A stretch of DNA of 64,000 nt. It comes from Plebeiibacterium marinum. GTDB taxonomy: Bacteria; Bacteroidota; Bacteroidia; Bacteroidales; Marinilabiliaceae. Positions within the stretch are counted from its first letter, which is position 1. Each line of letters starts with the position of its first letter. The DNA lies in NCBI RefSeq assembly GCF_026013615.1, contig NZ_JAPDPI010000016.1:1-64000 (forward strand). The letters are read 5' to 3'. The notes under the pieces were generated by a model. It was not told the DNA's origin and did not search any database. It saw only the letters and a list, made by a program, of their open reading frames with translations. Shown here in pieces: positions 63,945 to 64,000 of this stretch. The position numbers and the translations under genes were made by a program.

Positions 63945-64000
63945 ATGAGGTTGTTTGTTATTGCCTGGCGAAATTTATGGAGAAATAAGAAGCGTACACT
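63945..64000 (+). CDS. ABC transporter permease, FtsX/LolE-like (partial)
   Basis: Only the first 18 codons fit in the window: MRLFVIAWRNLWRNKKRT. The pattern of a short N-terminus with AWRNLWRNKKRT before the first helix is typical of FtsX/MacB/LolE-type permeases. A partnership with the LolA-like protein upstream is likely. The gene runs off the right edge. Confidence 0.7.
   Translation, partial: MRLFVIAWRNLWRNKKRT

Noticed and set aside
1..64000. CRISPR arrays, tRNA or rRNA genes, prophage genes
   Set aside because: The tandem arrays have no spacer-repeat pattern, no TPsiC-type tRNA arm or rRNA core sequence was noticed, and no phage structural gene is present.

Overview
The window comes from a chromosome of the phylum Bacteroidota, most like the marine Marinilabiliales/Bacteroidales-Cytophagales side of the phylum. 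The reasons are several TTG-N(17-23)-TAnnTTTG promoters, AT-rich DNA without consistent Shine-Dalgarno sites, a DUF4296 lipoprotein, DarA/DarB-type dialkylresorcinol genes, a eukaryote-like IleRS (type 2), a DksA-like protein without its zinc cysteines, and degenerate short-period repeats between genes that are common in this phylum. No rRNA, tRNA, CRISPR array, transposase or prophage was seen.

Layout. (1) 0.2-8.5 kb: a dialkylresorcinol/flexirubin-type lipid locus. A minus-strand operon (darA, darB, an unknown small gene, a BtrH-fold acyltransferase, an ABC exporter) diverges from a plus-strand ketosynthase and a ketosynthase-like partner without a catalytic cysteine; two good promoters lie back to back between them. 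A DAHP synthase gene (8.7-9.8 kb) follows. (2) 10-11 kb: a lone radical SAM gene bracketed by inverted repeat arrays. (3) 11.4-16 kb: ileS, dksA-like, lspA. (4) 16.3-46 kb: a capsule/exopolysaccharide locus of about 30 kb: outer-membrane export protein, UDP-glucose dehydrogenase, Wzz, a complete legionaminic acid cassette (legB, legC, neuD-like, legI, legG, ptmE, legF), flippase, an asparagine-synthase-like enzyme, acetyltransferases, glycosyltransferases, EpsG-type polymerase, GDP-fucose genes (gmd, fcl), Wzi and the initiating sugar-phosphate transferase. Two small gene modules are lodged in it: a MntA/HepT toxin-antitoxin pair and a GxxExxY gene. (5) 46-55.7 kb: housekeeping genes on the plus strand (DUF4296 lipoprotein, an amidohydrolase-like remnant, cysQ, pgk, waaA, nrdJ, gltX), several with clear terminators. 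(6) 55.7-62.8 kb: minus strand: rsgA, hybrid histidine kinase, histidine kinase, yceD, rpmF, fabH. (7) 63-64 kb: an outer-membrane lipoprotein-sorting (LolA-like) gene with a structured leader, and the start of an FtsX-type permease.

The capsule locus makes sense as a Wzx/Wzy pathway. WbaP-like transferase loads the first sugar on undecaprenyl phosphate; the glycosyltransferases extend it with, among others, uronic acid (Ugd), fucose (Gmd/Fcl) and legionaminic acid; Wzx flips, the EpsG-like protein polymerises, Wzz sets length, the SLBB export protein passes the chain through the outer membrane and Wzi anchors it. The gene at 32994-34019 has the HP and SS motifs of bacterial sialyltransferases and is the best candidate for the legionaminyltransferase.

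The least explained items are the unknown gene and BtrH-fold enzyme in the dialkylresorcinol operon, the capsule asparagine-synthase-like enzyme without a glutaminase nucleophile, the inverted-repeat-bounded GxxExxY unit, the reduced amidohydrolase-like protein, the structured leader before the LolA-like gene, and the several families of short-period intergenic arrays.
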